Origin: Xanthobacter aminoxidans
Lineage (GTDB): Bacteria; Pseudomonadota; Alphaproteobacteria; Rhizobiales; Xanthobacteraceae
Reading direction: 5' to 3'
Length of the DNA stretch: 64,000 bases
Assembly: GCF_023571765.1 (NCBI RefSeq)
Contig: NZ_JAMJXC010000025.1
Span: 1 to 64,000 of the forward strand
The notes under the pieces were generated by a model. The model saw only the letters and a program-made list of their open reading frames with translations. It had not been told where the DNA came from and ran no database searches. Position numbers and translations under genes: made by a program. Each line of letters opens with the position of its first letter. Position 1 is the first letter of the stretch. Below are positions 32,720 through 42,699 of this stretch, in pieces.

Positions 32720-34441
32720 ATGGCTGAGACCGCATTGACCGGCGAGCCGCGCGCGACGCGGCTCCGCCTCCCCCGCCACCTCTCCCCGCTCCTTCTGGCG
32801 TCGGGATTGGTGGCTCTTTTCGTTCTGCTGCCCCTACTCGCCCTCGCCGGCATCGCCGCGCGCGGGTCGGGCGACATGTGGCCCCACCTCATCGCCACCG
32901 TGCTGCCCGATGCGCTGGCCGAGACCGGCCTGCTGGTGCTCGGTGTCGGCGTGGTGACGCTGGTGGTGGCCGTGCCGTGCGCCTGGCTGGTGGCCACCTG
33001 CACCTTCCCCGGCCGCTCGGTGCTGGAATGGGCGCTGCTGCTGCCGCTGGCCGTGCCGGGCTACATCGTCGCCTTCTCCTATCTCGACGTCCTGCACCCC
33101 CTCGGGCCGGTGCAGGAGGCGCTGCGCGCGATGCTCGGCATCGCCAGCCCGCGCGGCCTGCGCCTGCCGGATGTGCGCTCCACCGGCGGCTGCATCCTCG
33201 TGCTGTCGGCGGTGCTCTACCCTTACGTCTACCTCTCGGCGCGGGCGAGCTTCGTGCTGCAGTCGGCGGCGGCGCTGGAAGTGGCGCGCACGCTGGGCGC
33301 CAGCCGCTGGCGTGCCTTCCTGCGCATCGGCCTGCCGCTGGCCCGCCCGGCCATCGTGGCGGGACTGACGCTGGTGCTCCTCGAAGTGCTGGGCGACATC
33401 GGCGCCTCCGAATTCCTCGGTGTGCGCACCCTCACCGTCTCCATCTATTCCACCTGGGTGAACCGCTCGAACCTGCCGGGCGCGGCACAGATCGCCCTGG
33501 TCATGCTCGCCCTGGTCCTGGGGCTGATCCTGCTGGAGCGATGGGCGCGGCGCGCCCGGCGGTTCGTCGCCACCGGCTCGGCCCGGCCACAGGCGCCGCT
33601 GCGGCTGACCGGGCTTCAGGGCCTCGCCGCCGCCGCCTTCTGCGCCCTGCCGGTCATGCTCGGCTTCCTGGTGCCGCTGCTGCACCTCTCCATCTCGGCG
33701 GCGCGGCGGATGGCGGAGACCGGCTTTCCCAACCGAATCCTCGGAGAGGCCGCCACCACCGCGGCCCTCGCCGCCGGCACGGTGACCCTCGCCCTCGGCC
33801 TCGGCCTCGTGGTGGCGCTGGGGCAGCGGCTGACGCGCGCGCCGCTCGCCTCCGGCTTCGCGCGGGTGGCGAGCCTCGGCTATGCGGTGCCCGGCACCGT
33901 GCTCGCCGTCGGCCTGCTCAGCCCCCTCGCCGGCTTCGACAACATGCTGGACGCCGCGATGAAGCAGGCCTTCGGCATCTCCACCGGCCTCCTGCTGTCA
34001 GGATCGGGGGCCGCGCTGGTGGCGGCACTCGCCATCCGCTTCCTCGCCATTCCGGTCGGTGGCATCGAGGCGGGATTCGCCAAGCTTTCCCCGCATCTCG
34101 ACATGGCCGCCCGCAGCCTCGGCTCGTCGCAGCCGCGCACCGTGCGCCGGGTGCTGCTGCCGCTGCTGCGGCCGGCCCTCGCCACCGCCGCCCTGCTGGT
34201 GTTCGTCGATGCCATGAAGGAGCTGCCGGCCACCCTGCTGCTGCGTCCGCTCGGGTTCGAGACACTGGCCACCCACGTCTATGGGGAGGCGGCGCGCGGC
34301 ACCTATGAGGACGGAGCGCTGGCGGCGCTGGTGATTCTCCTCGTCGGGCTGGGGCCGGTGATGCTTCTAGCCCGCATGTCCTCGTCCGCCCTTGCCGCTT
34401 CGGCTGACGGCACGCGCGGCAGCGCCTCGGCCCGCGACTGA
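32720..34441 (+). CDS. Iron ABC transporter permease (FbpB-like, two fused domains)
   Basis: The 573-residue protein has about twelve transmembrane helices in two halves. Each half has the EAA loop used to contact the ATPase: EVARTLGASRWRAFLRIGLPLARP in the first and DMAARSLGSSQPRTVRRVLLPLLRP in the second. This is the fused layout of FbpB and ThiP. It starts seven bases after the substrate-binding protein gene. No ATP-binding subunit gene follows; AsmA comes next, so the ATPase must be encoded elsewhere or be shared. Confidence 0.88.
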   Translation: MAETALTGEPRATRLRLPRHLSPLLLASGLVALFVLLPLLALAGIAARGSGDMWPHLIATVLPDALAETGLLVLGVGVVTLVVAVPCAWLVATCTFPGRSVLEWALLLPLAVPGYIVAFSYLDVLHPLGPVQEALRAMLGIASPRGLRLPDVRSTGGCILVLSAVLYPYVYLSARASFVLQSAAALEVARTLGASRWRAFLRIGLPLARPAIVAGLTLVLLEVLGDIGASEFLGVRTLTVSIYSTWVNRSNLPGAAQIALVMLALVLGLILLERWARRARRFVATGSARPQAPLRLTGLQGLAAAAFCALPVMLGFLVPLLHLSISAARRMAETGFPNRILGEAATTAALAAGTVTLALGLGLVVALGQRLTRAPLASGFARVASLGYAVPGTVLAVGLLSPLAGFDNMLDAAMKQAFGISTGLLLSGSGAALVAALAIRFLAIPVGGIEAGFAKLSPHLDMAARSLGSSQPRTVRRVLLPLLRPALATAALLVFVDAMKELPATLLLRPLGFETLATHVYGEAARGTYEDGALAALVILLVGLGPVMLLARMSSSALAASADGTRGSASARD

Positions 34442-34578
34442 CCGGCGCGCCGGCCCACCCCGAAGCCCCCAGCCATCAAAGAGACACAGAGCCCGCTAAA
34501 GGTGCGGCCACGATCCAACGTGGCCTCAGGCGTCGCGCGCATCGCCCCGCCTGCTCCCTCGGAGACCTCTGTATCTTC

Positions 34579-36495
34579 ATGCTGCGTGTCGGCCAGAACA
34601 CCCGCCGGGCCGGGCTCATCGCTGCATCCGTGCTGGGCGCGGGAGCCGCGCTGCTGCTCGTCGCCATGGCGGTGCTGCCTTTCCTGGTCCCGGCCGCCGA
34701 GCTGCGCCGGGTGGCGGCGCAGGCGCTTGCCGGCTCCACCGGCCAGAAGGTGGAGATTCTCGGCGAGCCGTCGATTCGCCTCTTCCCCTCGCCGCGCGTG
34801 GTGCTCGGCAAGGTCAGCTTCCCGCTCCCCGCCGGCCAGTCGCTCGATGCCGAGAACGTGGTCACGCGGCTCGACCTGCTCCAGCTCGTCGCCGGGCGGG
34901 TGGCCGTGAACGACGTGATCGTCGAGCATCCGACCCTCGTCCTCACCGGCGAAGGCATGGCGCCCGCCCTCGGGATCGCGCCGGTGCTCGCCGCCACCGA
35001 CCGGCCGGAGCTGCGCATCATCGACGGCACCATCGCCTGGCGCTCCAGCAGCGGCCTGACCCGCGAACTGGTGAGCGGCATCACGGCGAGCCTCGACCGG
35101 GTGCTCGACCGCGCCGGCATCGCCGTCGCCGTCCAGTTCGACTGGCGCGAGCAGCCGGTGAACGCGACGCTGTTCATCGACGACATCACCGCCTTCATGG
35201 CCGGCACACCGGCGCCCATGCGCGTGACCGTGGCGACGGACGGCGCCAAGGCCCGCTTCCACGGCCGCGCCGCCCTCGGCAAGGCACCCACCATGGACGG
35301 CGCGGTGACGGCGGACGCCGATTCGCTGCGTGACCTGTTCGACTGGGCCGGCATGGAAGCGCCCACGCGCAGCGGCTTCGGGTCCTTCTCCCTCGCCTCC
35401 CGCCTGAAGTTGGAGAAGGGCGAGGTGGCCCTGACCGAGGCGAGTGTCGATCTCGACGGCAACCGCGGCGATGGCGGCCTTCTGGTGAAGGTCTCCGGCC
35501 CGCGCCCGCTCATCCAGGGCACGTTCGCCGCCGATCACGTCACGTTCGCTCCCTACGGCGCCATGCGCCTGACCGGCGGCGAGCGGCAGGGGTGGGACCG
35601 GGGGGCGGTCGATCTCTCCGCCCTCGGCGCCTGCGACCTCGACCTCAGGCTTTCGGCGGCCCGGGTGGACGTGGGCGACACCGCGCTCTCCACCGTCGCC
35701 GCCAGTGCCGTTCTGACCGCCGGCCGGCTCGTGCTCGCCGTCGGCGAAGCCCATGGCTGGGGCGGCGTGCTGCGCGCGTCCCTGACCCTCGCCCCCGCTC
35801 CGCCCGACGCGGCCGCCCCCCAGGCCCGCCGTTCGGCGGGCGCGGAGCTGCGGCTTGAGGCGGAAGCGAACGATGTGGAACTCGCCCGCGCCCTCGACGA
35901 CATCGGCGGCTTTCGCCGCATCGACGGCACCGGGACACTTCAGCTCGACGTGACGGGGGCCGGGCGCAGCATCCAGGACATTGCCGCGAACCTTCAGGGC
36001 AGCGCGGCTCTGAGTGCGGCCAACGGCTACCTCAACGGTTTCGACGTGGCGCAACTGCTGCAGCGCATCGAGCGGCGGCCCCTCTCCGCGGCCAGCGACT
36101 GGCGGGGCGGACGCACCGCCTTCACCGAACTCAACGGCCGCATCGCCATCAGCGACGGTGTGGGCACGGTGGAGGAGCTGGTCATGCGCGGCCCGCGCGC
36201 GCAGATCGACATGACCGGCTCGCTCTCCATCGCCCAGCGCGCGCTGGATCTCGCCGGCCACGCCGCGCTGCCGGCGACCAAGGGCGCGAAGACCGGCGCC
36301 ATCGACCTGCCGTTCAGCGTCCGTGGGCCGTGGGACGAGCCGAGCATCATGGCTGACCCGCTCAGCCTCATCGAGCGCTCCGGCGCGGCGCTGCCGCTGC
36401 TGGAGGCGGTGAAGGCCCGTTCTGCCGCCCCCGCCGCTGAGCGGGCGATGGATGGCGGCGCGGCTGCGAACCCGCAGCAGCCTCCGGCGAACTGA
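34579..36495 (+). CDS. AsmA family protein
   Basis: The 638-residue protein has one N-terminal membrane anchor (LIAASVLGAGAALLLVAMAVLPFLV) followed by the AsmA region, with GQKVEILGEPSIRLFPSPRVVLGKVSF, and a C-terminal AsmA_2 domain (LQGSAALSAANGYLNGFDVAQLLQ). AsmA-like proteins are periplasmic, beta-groove proteins now linked to phospholipid movement to the outer membrane. It stands alone between the iron permease and the convergent IalB gene, with a shared terminator. Substrate is inferred from family only. Confidence 0.88.
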   Translation: MLRVGQNTRRAGLIAASVLGAGAALLLVAMAVLPFLVPAAELRRVAAQALAGSTGQKVEILGEPSIRLFPSPRVVLGKVSFPLPAGQSLDAENVVTRLDLLQLVAGRVAVNDVIVEHPTLVLTGEGMAPALGIAPVLAATDRPELRIIDGTIAWRSSSGLTRELVSGITASLDRVLDRAGIAVAVQFDWREQPVNATLFIDDITAFMAGTPAPMRVTVATDGAKARFHGRAALGKAPTMDGAVTADADSLRDLFDWAGMEAPTRSGFGSFSLASRLKLEKGEVALTEASVDLDGNRGDGGLLVKVSGPRPLIQGTFAADHVTFAPYGAMRLTGGERQGWDRGAVDLSALGACDLDLRLSAARVDVGDTALSTVAASAVLTAGRLVLAVGEAHGWGGVLRASLTLAPAPPDAAAPQARRSAGAELRLEAEANDVELARALDDIGGFRRIDGTGTLQLDVTGAGRSIQDIAANLQGSAALSAANGYLNGFDVAQLLQRIERRPLSAASDWRGGRTAFTELNGRIAISDGVGTVEELVMRGPRAQIDMTGSLSIAQRALDLAGHAALPATKGAKTGAIDLPFSVRGPWDEPSIMADPLSLIERSGAALPLLEAVKARSAAPAAERAMDGGAAANPQQPPAN

Positions 36496-36533
36496 CAGCG
36501 CCCGCACCAGACAGAACGCAAGTGGAAACGAAA

Positions 36534-36559
36534 AAGGCCGGCGCGTTGGCACCGGCCTT
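36534..36559. terminator. Terminator between convergent AsmA and IalB genes
   Basis: AAGGCCGG pairs with CCGGCCTT around a ten-base loop; A5 lies on the left and TTAAA on the right. It sits between the two convergent stop codons, so it may act in both directions. Confidence 0.7.
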
Positions 36560-36586
36560 AAATCCTGTTTGCCTGCGGCAGGGCAA

Positions 36587-37156
36587 TCAGCCCTTGAGGC
36601 TGGCCTGCATGGCGGCGCCGAGGCCCTTGAACGAGAGCGGCAGGATGACCGGACGGCGCGAACCGTCCTCGAACACGATCTCACCCTTGCCGGAGCTGGC
36701 CTTGAGCGCCGTCAGCTGATCCTGCGTCAGCTCGGTGGAGGCAACGCAATGCTGGCCGCAGCGCTTGAAGGTCAGCACCACATCCGCGACGCCGGGAACC
36801 TTCAGGGAGACGTTGGACGGCAGCCACACGCCGGGCGGGGTGAGGACGATGAGACGCACCGGCCCACTCTTCTCGGCCCGCACGGCGACGTGGGCGAGGA
36901 TATGGGCGAGGTCGGGGGTCTGCAGCGTCTGCACCGCCTCGCAGCCGCGCTTGTCGTCCTTGCCCTTGCAGCGGACGGTCCAGTCGTCGTGCACCGAATG
37001 GGTCTCGGTGGGATCGGCAGGAGCAGCAGCAGGCGCAGCGGCCGGAGCCGGCGCGGCGGCCGTCTGGGCGGCGGCGGGAAGGGCGAAGGCCGAGGCGGCA
37101 AGGACAGCAGACAGGAGCGAGAGACGGAAGGAGGGGATGAGACCGGTAAGCGCCAT
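36587..37156 (-). CDS. Invasion associated locus B (IalB) family protein
   Basis: The 189-residue protein has a signal peptide (cleavage near AAAQ-TA), an alanine-proline linker and an IalB domain starting HSVHDDWTVRCKG. Four cysteines, in VRCKG, RGCEAV and the CGQHC pair, are conserved in the family and probably make disulfides. LPSNVSLKVPG is another family hallmark. The name comes from Bartonella, but members are widespread in free-living alphaproteobacteria, where the role is unknown. Confidence 0.88.
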   Translation of the reverse strand: MALTGLIPSFRLSLLSAVLAASAFALPAAAQTAAAPAPAAAPAAAPADPTETHSVHDDWTVRCKGKDDKRGCEAVQTLQTPDLAHILAHVAVRAEKSGPVRLIVLTPPGVWLPSNVSLKVPGVADVVLTFKRCGQHCVASTELTQDQLTALKASSGKGEIVFEDGSRRPVILPLSFKGLGAAMQASLKG

Positions 37157-37362
37157 CTTTTACGTCCTCTCAATCGCACCCGCGCCCCGCAGCGGTGCCT
37201 CGCCGGGACATACCGACACCGGCCCCGCGAGGCAACGCAAATCGCGGCGGGACACCCCCTGACACTGGGGAAGGCGGCGCCCAAAGCACCGTCCCGCGGG
37301 GACAGCCCGACGCGACAATGGTATCGAATTACAGGATGCCGCACGCCCCGGCGTCTGGGCGT

Positions 37363-39657
37363 TCACCCCCGCGCCCTGTCCTCGCGCCGTACGGCCACCG
37401 CGGCCAGAACACGCTCTGGTGTCGCCGGAGCGTCGAGCTTCACGGGACCCGCGCCCGGAAGGCCGGCGATGGCGTCGCGGATGGCCAGCCACACCGAGAT
37501 GGCGAGCATCAGCGGCGGCTCGCCCACCGCCTTGGAGCGCAGCACCGTCTCCTCCGTGTTCGGCTTGTCGAGCAGGTGGACGTTGAGCACCGGCGGCACG
37601 TCGCGCGAGCCGGGGATCTTGTAGGTGGAGGGGCCGCGCGTGGCGAGGCGGCCGTTGGCGTCCCACTTCAGCTCCTCGCAGGTGAGCCAGCCCATGCCCT
37701 GCACGAAGGCCCCCTCGATCTGGCCGATGTCGATGGCCGGGTTCAGCGAGCGTCCGCAATCGCCCACGATCTCGGCCCTGAGCACCCGCACCGCGCCGGA
37801 GAGCGTATCCACCGCCACCTCGGCGGCGGCGGCGCCGTAGGTGTAATAATAGAAGGGCCGCCCTTCCGACTTCGCCATGTCGAAGTGGATCTTCGGCGTC
37901 TTGTAGAAGCCGGTGGCAGAGAGCGGCACGCGCTGCTGCCACGCCATGTGCGCCGCCTCGCGGAACGAGAGGCTGCGGTTGCCCACGCTCACGCTCCCCT
38001 CGGCGAACACCACGTCCTCCACCGCCGCATCGAAATGCGCCGCGACCACGCCCGCCATGCGGCCCCGGATCTCCTTCGTCGCGATCAGCGCCGCCATGCC
38101 GTTGAGGTCGGAGCCCGAGGAGGCGGCGGTGGGCGAGGTGTTGGGCACCTTGGCGGTGCTGGTTGCGGAGACGCGCACATGGTCGAGCGGAATGCCGAAG
38201 GCGTCCGCCACCACCTGCGCCACCTTCACGAACAGCCCCTGCCCCATCTCCGTGCCGCCGTGGCTCAGGTGGACGGAGCCGTCCGTATAGACATGCACCA
38301 GCGCCCCGGCCTGGTTCAGCGTCGTCAGGTTGAAGGAGACGCCGAACTTGATGGGCATGGTGGCGAGGCCCTTGCGGATCACCGGGCTCTGCGCGTTGAA
38401 GGCGTCGATTTCGGCGCGCCATGCGGCAAGGTTCGCCTTGGCGTCGAGGTGGGCCATGGCCTCCTCGATCAGGCTGTCCTCCACCTCCTGCCCGTAGGGC
38501 GTGATGTTGCGCGGGGCATCGCCATAATGGTTGGCGGCCCGCACGGCCTCGATGGGCTTGCCGAGGTGGCGGGCGATCTCGTCCATCACCGCCTCGATGG
38601 CGAGCATGCCCTGCGGCGCGCCGAAGCCCCGAAAGGCGGTGTTGGAGACCGTGTTGGTCTTCACCAGCACACCGCGGAAGCGGGTCGCCGGGATGAAATA
38701 GCAATTGTCCGCGTGGCACAGGGCGCGCGAGACGACGGCGGGCGAAAGGTCCGCCACATTGCCGCAATCGGCGGCGAATTCCATGTCGAGCCCGGAGATG
38801 CGCCCCTCCGCATCGAAGCCAGCCTCCCAACGGACGCGGAAGGGATGGCGCTTGCCGGTGGCTTCCATATCCACCTCGCGCGGCAGGCGCAGCTTCACCG
38901 GCTTGCCCGCATGGTGGGCCAATAGGGCGGCGATAGCGGCGATGATGGTGGCCTGACTCTCCTTGCCGCCGAAGGCGCCGCCCATGCGCCGCACCTCCAC
39001 CGTCACCGCCGCGAATGGCAGGCCCAGCACATGCGCGACGCCGTGCTGCGCCTCGGTCGGATGTTGCGTGGAGGAATAGACCAGCATGTCCCGGTCCTCG
39101 CCGGGGATAGCGATGGCGATCTGCCCTTCCAGATAGAAATGATCCTGCCCGCCGCACCGCACCTCGCCGGAGAGGCGAAGAGGCGCACCGGCCAGCGCGG
39201 CCGGCACATCGCCCCGCCCCACCTGCTGGTCCGGCGCGACGCGGGCGCCGGCCGCATAGGCCGCATCGAGATCGAGCAGCGCGGGCAGCGCCTCATATTC
39301 CACCCGCACCAACGCCGCGGCAGCGCGGGCGGCATCGAGGGTCGGCGCGGCCACGGCGGCCACGGGATGGCCCACATAGTCCGCCTCGCCCGCCGCCAGC
39401 AGCGGCTCACCGGTGCGGATGGGGGCGATATCGTTGACGCCGGGAATGTCGCCCGCCGCCACCGCCACCACGCCCGGCAGAGCGCGAGCAGCCGAGAGGT
39501 CGATGGAGACGATGCGGGCGCGGGCATGGGGGCTCAGCACCAAAGCCGCGTGGAGCAGGCCGGGCGGCTCCGGCATGTCGTCGAGATAGATGGCGCGGCC
39601 GCTCACATGGGCGTTGGCGCTCTCGTGGCGGGCGGGGACATGGACGGCGCGGGTCAT
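37363..39657 (-). CDS. xdhB: Xanthine dehydrogenase, molybdopterin-binding subunit
   Basis: The 764-residue large subunit carries the molybdenum cofactor. Diagnostic stretches are MGGAFGGKESQATII (cofactor binding), FRGFGAPQGMLAIE with the substrate-binding arginine, GGTEMGQGLFVKVAQV and KAVGEPPLMLAISVW with the catalytic glutamate. It hydroxylates hypoxanthine and xanthine or a related heterocycle. It overlaps xdhA by four bases. The XdhC chaperone, normally needed to insert the cofactor, is not encoded downstream in the window. Confidence 0.93.
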   Translation of the reverse strand: MTRAVHVPARHESANAHVSGRAIYLDDMPEPPGLLHAALVLSPHARARIVSIDLSAARALPGVVAVAAGDIPGVNDIAPIRTGEPLLAAGEADYVGHPVAAVAAPTLDAARAAAALVRVEYEALPALLDLDAAYAAGARVAPDQQVGRGDVPAALAGAPLRLSGEVRCGGQDHFYLEGQIAIAIPGEDRDMLVYSSTQHPTEAQHGVAHVLGLPFAAVTVEVRRMGGAFGGKESQATIIAAIAALLAHHAGKPVKLRLPREVDMEATGKRHPFRVRWEAGFDAEGRISGLDMEFAADCGNVADLSPAVVSRALCHADNCYFIPATRFRGVLVKTNTVSNTAFRGFGAPQGMLAIEAVMDEIARHLGKPIEAVRAANHYGDAPRNITPYGQEVEDSLIEEAMAHLDAKANLAAWRAEIDAFNAQSPVIRKGLATMPIKFGVSFNLTTLNQAGALVHVYTDGSVHLSHGGTEMGQGLFVKVAQVVADAFGIPLDHVRVSATSTAKVPNTSPTAASSGSDLNGMAALIATKEIRGRMAGVVAAHFDAAVEDVVFAEGSVSVGNRSLSFREAAHMAWQQRVPLSATGFYKTPKIHFDMAKSEGRPFYYYTYGAAAAEVAVDTLSGAVRVLRAEIVGDCGRSLNPAIDIGQIEGAFVQGMGWLTCEELKWDANGRLATRGPSTYKIPGSRDVPPVLNVHLLDKPNTEETVLRSKAVGEPPLMLAISVWLAIRDAIAGLPGAGPVKLDAPATPERVLAAVAVRREDRARG

Positions 39658-41069
39658 AGCGCCTCCAACTCGAGTGGCACGCCGGGGCGCGTGGTGGCGA
39701 TGTGGAGGCGGCGCACCAGATTGGCGGCGGCGGCGGCGCGATAGGCGGCGCTGGCGCGATGGTCGGAGAGCGGCGAGAAGTCAGCAGCGAGGGCTGCCTC
39801 GATGCCTTCGGGCGGCGCATCGGCCCATAGGGCGCCGGTGAGCAAGGTTTCTAGCGTCCGCGCACGCTTCACTCGGTCTGCCATGCCGCCGAAGGCCGCC
39901 GCGAAAGACATCATCCGTCCACCGTCCACCCGCAGGCGAAAGGCGCCGAGCAAGGTGGAGATGTCCTGATCGAACCGGCGGGAGAGCTTCCAGGCGAAGA
40001 GCTGCTCGCCCTCCGCAAGGCGCGGCAGGCGCAGCGCCGCGATCACCTCGTCCGGCGCGAGCGCGGTCTGGCGATAGCCGGTGAGGAAATCCGCGACCGC
40101 CATGGGGCGCACCCCGGACGGGCCGGCCAACTCCACCTCCGCATCCAGCGCCAGCAGCACCGGCAGCGTGTCGCCCACCGGCGAGGCGGTGCCGAGATTG
40201 CCGCCGAAGGTGCCCATGGTGCGGATCTGCCGCGAGCCGATGCGGCGGATGAGGGCGCCGAACGCCGGGAAGGCCGCCTCCACCGTCTCCAGCCCCTCCG
40301 CATAGGTGACGGCGGCGCCGAGCACCAGCACTTCGCCCTCCCACGCGATCCGCTTCAGCTCGGCGACGCGACGGGTGGAGAGGACGAGGGGGAAGCCCTG
40401 CCGCTTCTTGGCGGGGATGAGGCCGAGGTCGGTGGCGCCGGCGATCAGAACCGCGTCCGGATAGGCGCTGCGCAGCGCCACCAGCTCCGAAAGGGTCTGC
40501 GGCACGAGATGCAGTTCCCCCCGTGCCGCGATGCGGGTGTTGGGCTCCGGCGGAACGGACACAGGCTCGGTCACCGCCGGCGCGGCGCAGAGCGCGCGGG
40601 CGGTATCGACGATGGGGCGATAGCCGGTGCAACGGCAGAGATTGCCGGCCAGCGCCTCGTGGATGTCGGCATCGCCCACCGGCGCATCGCCTGTCCGCTC
40701 CTGCGCAAGGGCGTAGAGCGACATGACGATGCCCGGCGTGCAGAAGCCGCATTGGGTGCCGTCGCTCTCGGCCAGCACGGTCTGGACGGGATGGAGGCCG
40801 GACGGGCCAGCAAGCCCCTCCACCGTCTTCACCTCGGTGCCGTCGATCTGGGAGAGCAGCAGGATGCAGGAATTGGCGACCTGCCACCGCGCCGCCCCGT
40901 TGTCCTGCCGCCCAATGGCGATGGTGCAGGCGCCGCAATCGCCTTCCGCGCAGCCTTCCTTGGTGCCGGTGAGGCGGCTGCGGGTGCGCAGGAAGTCCAG
41001 CACCGTCATGGAGGGGGCGGCATCCGCCACCTCGATCCGCTCGCCGTTCAGGACGAAGGCGATGGCCAC
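39654..41069 (-). CDS. xdhA: Xanthine dehydrogenase, FeS/FAD subunit
   Basis: The 471-residue subunit has two [2Fe-2S] domains, C40-x4-C45-x2-C48 in GCAEGDCGACTIAIG and the later GFCTPGIVMS with NLCRCTGYRPI, followed by a FAD domain (LIAGATDLGLIP; TFGGNLGTASPVGD). Electrons pass from molybdenum through these to NAD. The GTG start at 41069 has GGGAGG eight bases before it and lies inside the upstream permease end, so the genes are coupled. The much longer frame upstream to 41348 is a shadow of the permease. Confidence 0.92.
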   Translation of the reverse strand: MAIAFVLNGERIEVADAAPSMTVLDFLRTRSRLTGTKEGCAEGDCGACTIAIGRQDNGAARWQVANSCILLLSQIDGTEVKTVEGLAGPSGLHPVQTVLAESDGTQCGFCTPGIVMSLYALAQERTGDAPVGDADIHEALAGNLCRCTGYRPIVDTARALCAAPAVTEPVSVPPEPNTRIAARGELHLVPQTLSELVALRSAYPDAVLIAGATDLGLIPAKKRQGFPLVLSTRRVAELKRIAWEGEVLVLGAAVTYAEGLETVEAAFPAFGALIRRIGSRQIRTMGTFGGNLGTASPVGDTLPVLLALDAEVELAGPSGVRPMAVADFLTGYRQTALAPDEVIAALRLPRLAEGEQLFAWKLSRRFDQDISTLLGAFRLRVDGGRMMSFAAAFGGMADRVKRARTLETLLTGALWADAPPEGIEAALAADFSPLSDHRASAAYRAAAAANLVRRLHIATTRPGVPLELEAL

Positions 41070-41073
41070 GCTT

Positions 41074-41850
41074 TCAGCCTCCCGCGCTCTGGGACGAGCG
41101 GAAGGCCCAGGCCACCATGCGCCGCTCGAACACGGCGAAGATCGCGTACATGAGGATGCCCTGGATGGCGAGGGAGATGAGCCCGGCGAACACCAGCGGC
41201 ATCTGGAAGTTGGAGCCCGCCTGCACCATGAGATGGCCCACCCCCGCATTGGCGCCGATGGTCTCGGACACCACCGCGCCGACGAAGGCGAGCGTGATGC
41301 CCACCTTGAGCGCTCCGAAGAGATAGGGCCCGGTGCGGGGAATGCCAACCTTGCGCATGATGTCGAGCTTGGAGGCGCCGAGCGCGCGCAGCACGTCCTC
41401 CAGTTCCGGCTCTGTGGTGGCGAGGCCGGTGGCCACGTTCACCACGATGGGGAAGAAGGAGATGAGGAAGGCGGTGAGGATGGCCGGCACCTCGCCGATG
41501 CCGAACCACATGATGAGGATGGGCACCACCGCCACCTTGGGCACGGAATTGAACCCGATCATCACCGGATAGAGCCCGCGATAAATCGTGCGCGACCAGC
41601 CCACCACCACCCCCAGCGCGATGCCGAACACCACCGCGATGGCAAAGCCCGCCATGGTGGTCCACAGGGTGACGAAGGAGTTCTTCAGCAGCGGCCACCA
41701 GTATTTCACCATGGCAGCGAAAATCTCGGTGGGCGCGGGCAGGATGAAGGTATCGATCTTGAACAGCCGGCAGGCCGCCTCCCAGATCACGAACAATGCG
41801 ACGGTGAAATAGACGGGGGCGAGGTTCTCAACGGAGAGCTTTTTCATCAT
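41074..41850 (-). CDS. ABC transporter permease (NitT/TauT/SsuC type)
   Basis: A membrane protein of about 258 residues with six helices and the EAA-type loop ELEDVLRALGASKLDIMRKVGIPRTGP. It belongs to the permeases for nitrate, taurine, sulfonates and thiamine-precursor-like compounds. It starts with MMKKLSVENL directly after the ATPase stop and ends overlapping the xdhA start. Position within one unit with xanthine dehydrogenase suggests it imports the heterocycle oxidised by that enzyme, though this is an inference from context. Confidence 0.88.
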   Translation of the reverse strand: MMKKLSVENLAPVYFTVALFVIWEAACRLFKIDTFILPAPTEIFAAMVKYWWPLLKNSFVTLWTTMAGFAIAVVFGIALGVVVGWSRTIYRGLYPVMIGFNSVPKVAVVPILIMWFGIGEVPAILTAFLISFFPIVVNVATGLATTEPELEDVLRALGASKLDIMRKVGIPRTGPYLFGALKVGITLAFVGAVVSETIGANAGVGHLMVQAGSNFQMPLVFAGLISLAIQGILMYAIFAVFERRMVAWAFRSSQSAGG

Positions 41851-41851
41851 C

Positions 41852-42634
41852 TCACGCCGCCTGCCGCACTTCGGCGATCTTGTTGCGCAGCTCGTGGACC
41901 AATCCGGTGAACTCGGCCCGGTAGCAGACATCGAGGTCGCGCGGCCGGAGGAACGGCACCTGCCGCGTCTCCACGATACGGCCGGGGCGCGCGCTCATGA
42001 CGTGGATGGTGTCGGCGAGGAAGGCCGCCTCACGCAGATCATGGGTGACGAGGATGACGGTGAAGCCGAATTCCTGCCAGAGGTCGCGCAGCACGCACCA
42101 CAATTCCTCGCGGGTGAAGGCGTCCAGCGCGGCGAAGGGCTCGTCCAGCATCAGCAGCGCCGGCTGGTGGATGAGCGAGCGGCAGAGCGAGGCGCGCTGC
42201 TGCATGCCGCCGGACATCTCCCAGGGAAAGCGGTCGGCAAAGGCGCCGAGGCCCACCACATTGAGCAGCGCCATGGCCTTGTCCTGAAACGCGGCCTTGT
42301 CGCGGGAGAAGCGGCGGCGATAGGGCTCGACGATCTCCAGCGGCAGCATCACGTTCTGCAGCACGGTGCGCCACGGCAGGAGGTTGGCGTGCTGGAAGGC
42401 CATGCCCGCCACCTTCACCGGCCCCTTCACCTCCGCGCCATCGATGGAGACGGTGCCGGAGGTGGGGCGGATGAGGCCGGTCACGAGCTTCATCAGCGTG
42501 GACTTGCCGCAGCCCGAAGGCCCCACCACCGCCGCGAACTCGCCCTTGCGCACATTCAGCGTGGTGCCGGCCAGCGCCGTCACCGGGCCGGTGCGGCCGG
42601 GATAGGTCAGGGTCACATTGTCGAGGACGATCAC
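41852..42634 (-). CDS. ABC transporter ATP-binding protein (NitT/TauT/SsuB type)
   Basis: The 260-residue ATPase has Walker A GPSGCGKST, the Q-loop MAFQHANLLPW, the signature MSGGMQQRASLCRSL, Walker B LLMLDEPFAALD and the switch histidine in LVTHDLREA. The GMAFQ and VLVTHDLREAAFLAD pattern is typical of the SsuB/TauB group. One base separates its stop from the permease start. The substrate-binding protein gene lies upstream, beyond a 202-base gap carrying a repeated palindromic element. Confidence 0.92.
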   Translation of the reverse strand: MIVLDNVTLTYPGRTGPVTALAGTTLNVRKGEFAAVVGPSGCGKSTLMKLVTGLIRPTSGTVSIDGAEVKGPVKVAGMAFQHANLLPWRTVLQNVMLPLEIVEPYRRRFSRDKAAFQDKAMALLNVVGLGAFADRFPWEMSGGMQQRASLCRSLIHQPALLMLDEPFAALDAFTREELWCVLRDLWQEFGFTVILVTHDLREAAFLADTIHVMSARPGRIVETRQVPFLRPRDLDVCYRAEFTGLVHELRNKIAEVRQAA

Positions 42635-42699
42635 GGGGAGGCCTTTCGGTTCGGCGCGGCCACTCCCCGGACAAGCGACACCGCAGGTGGAGCGCCGAT

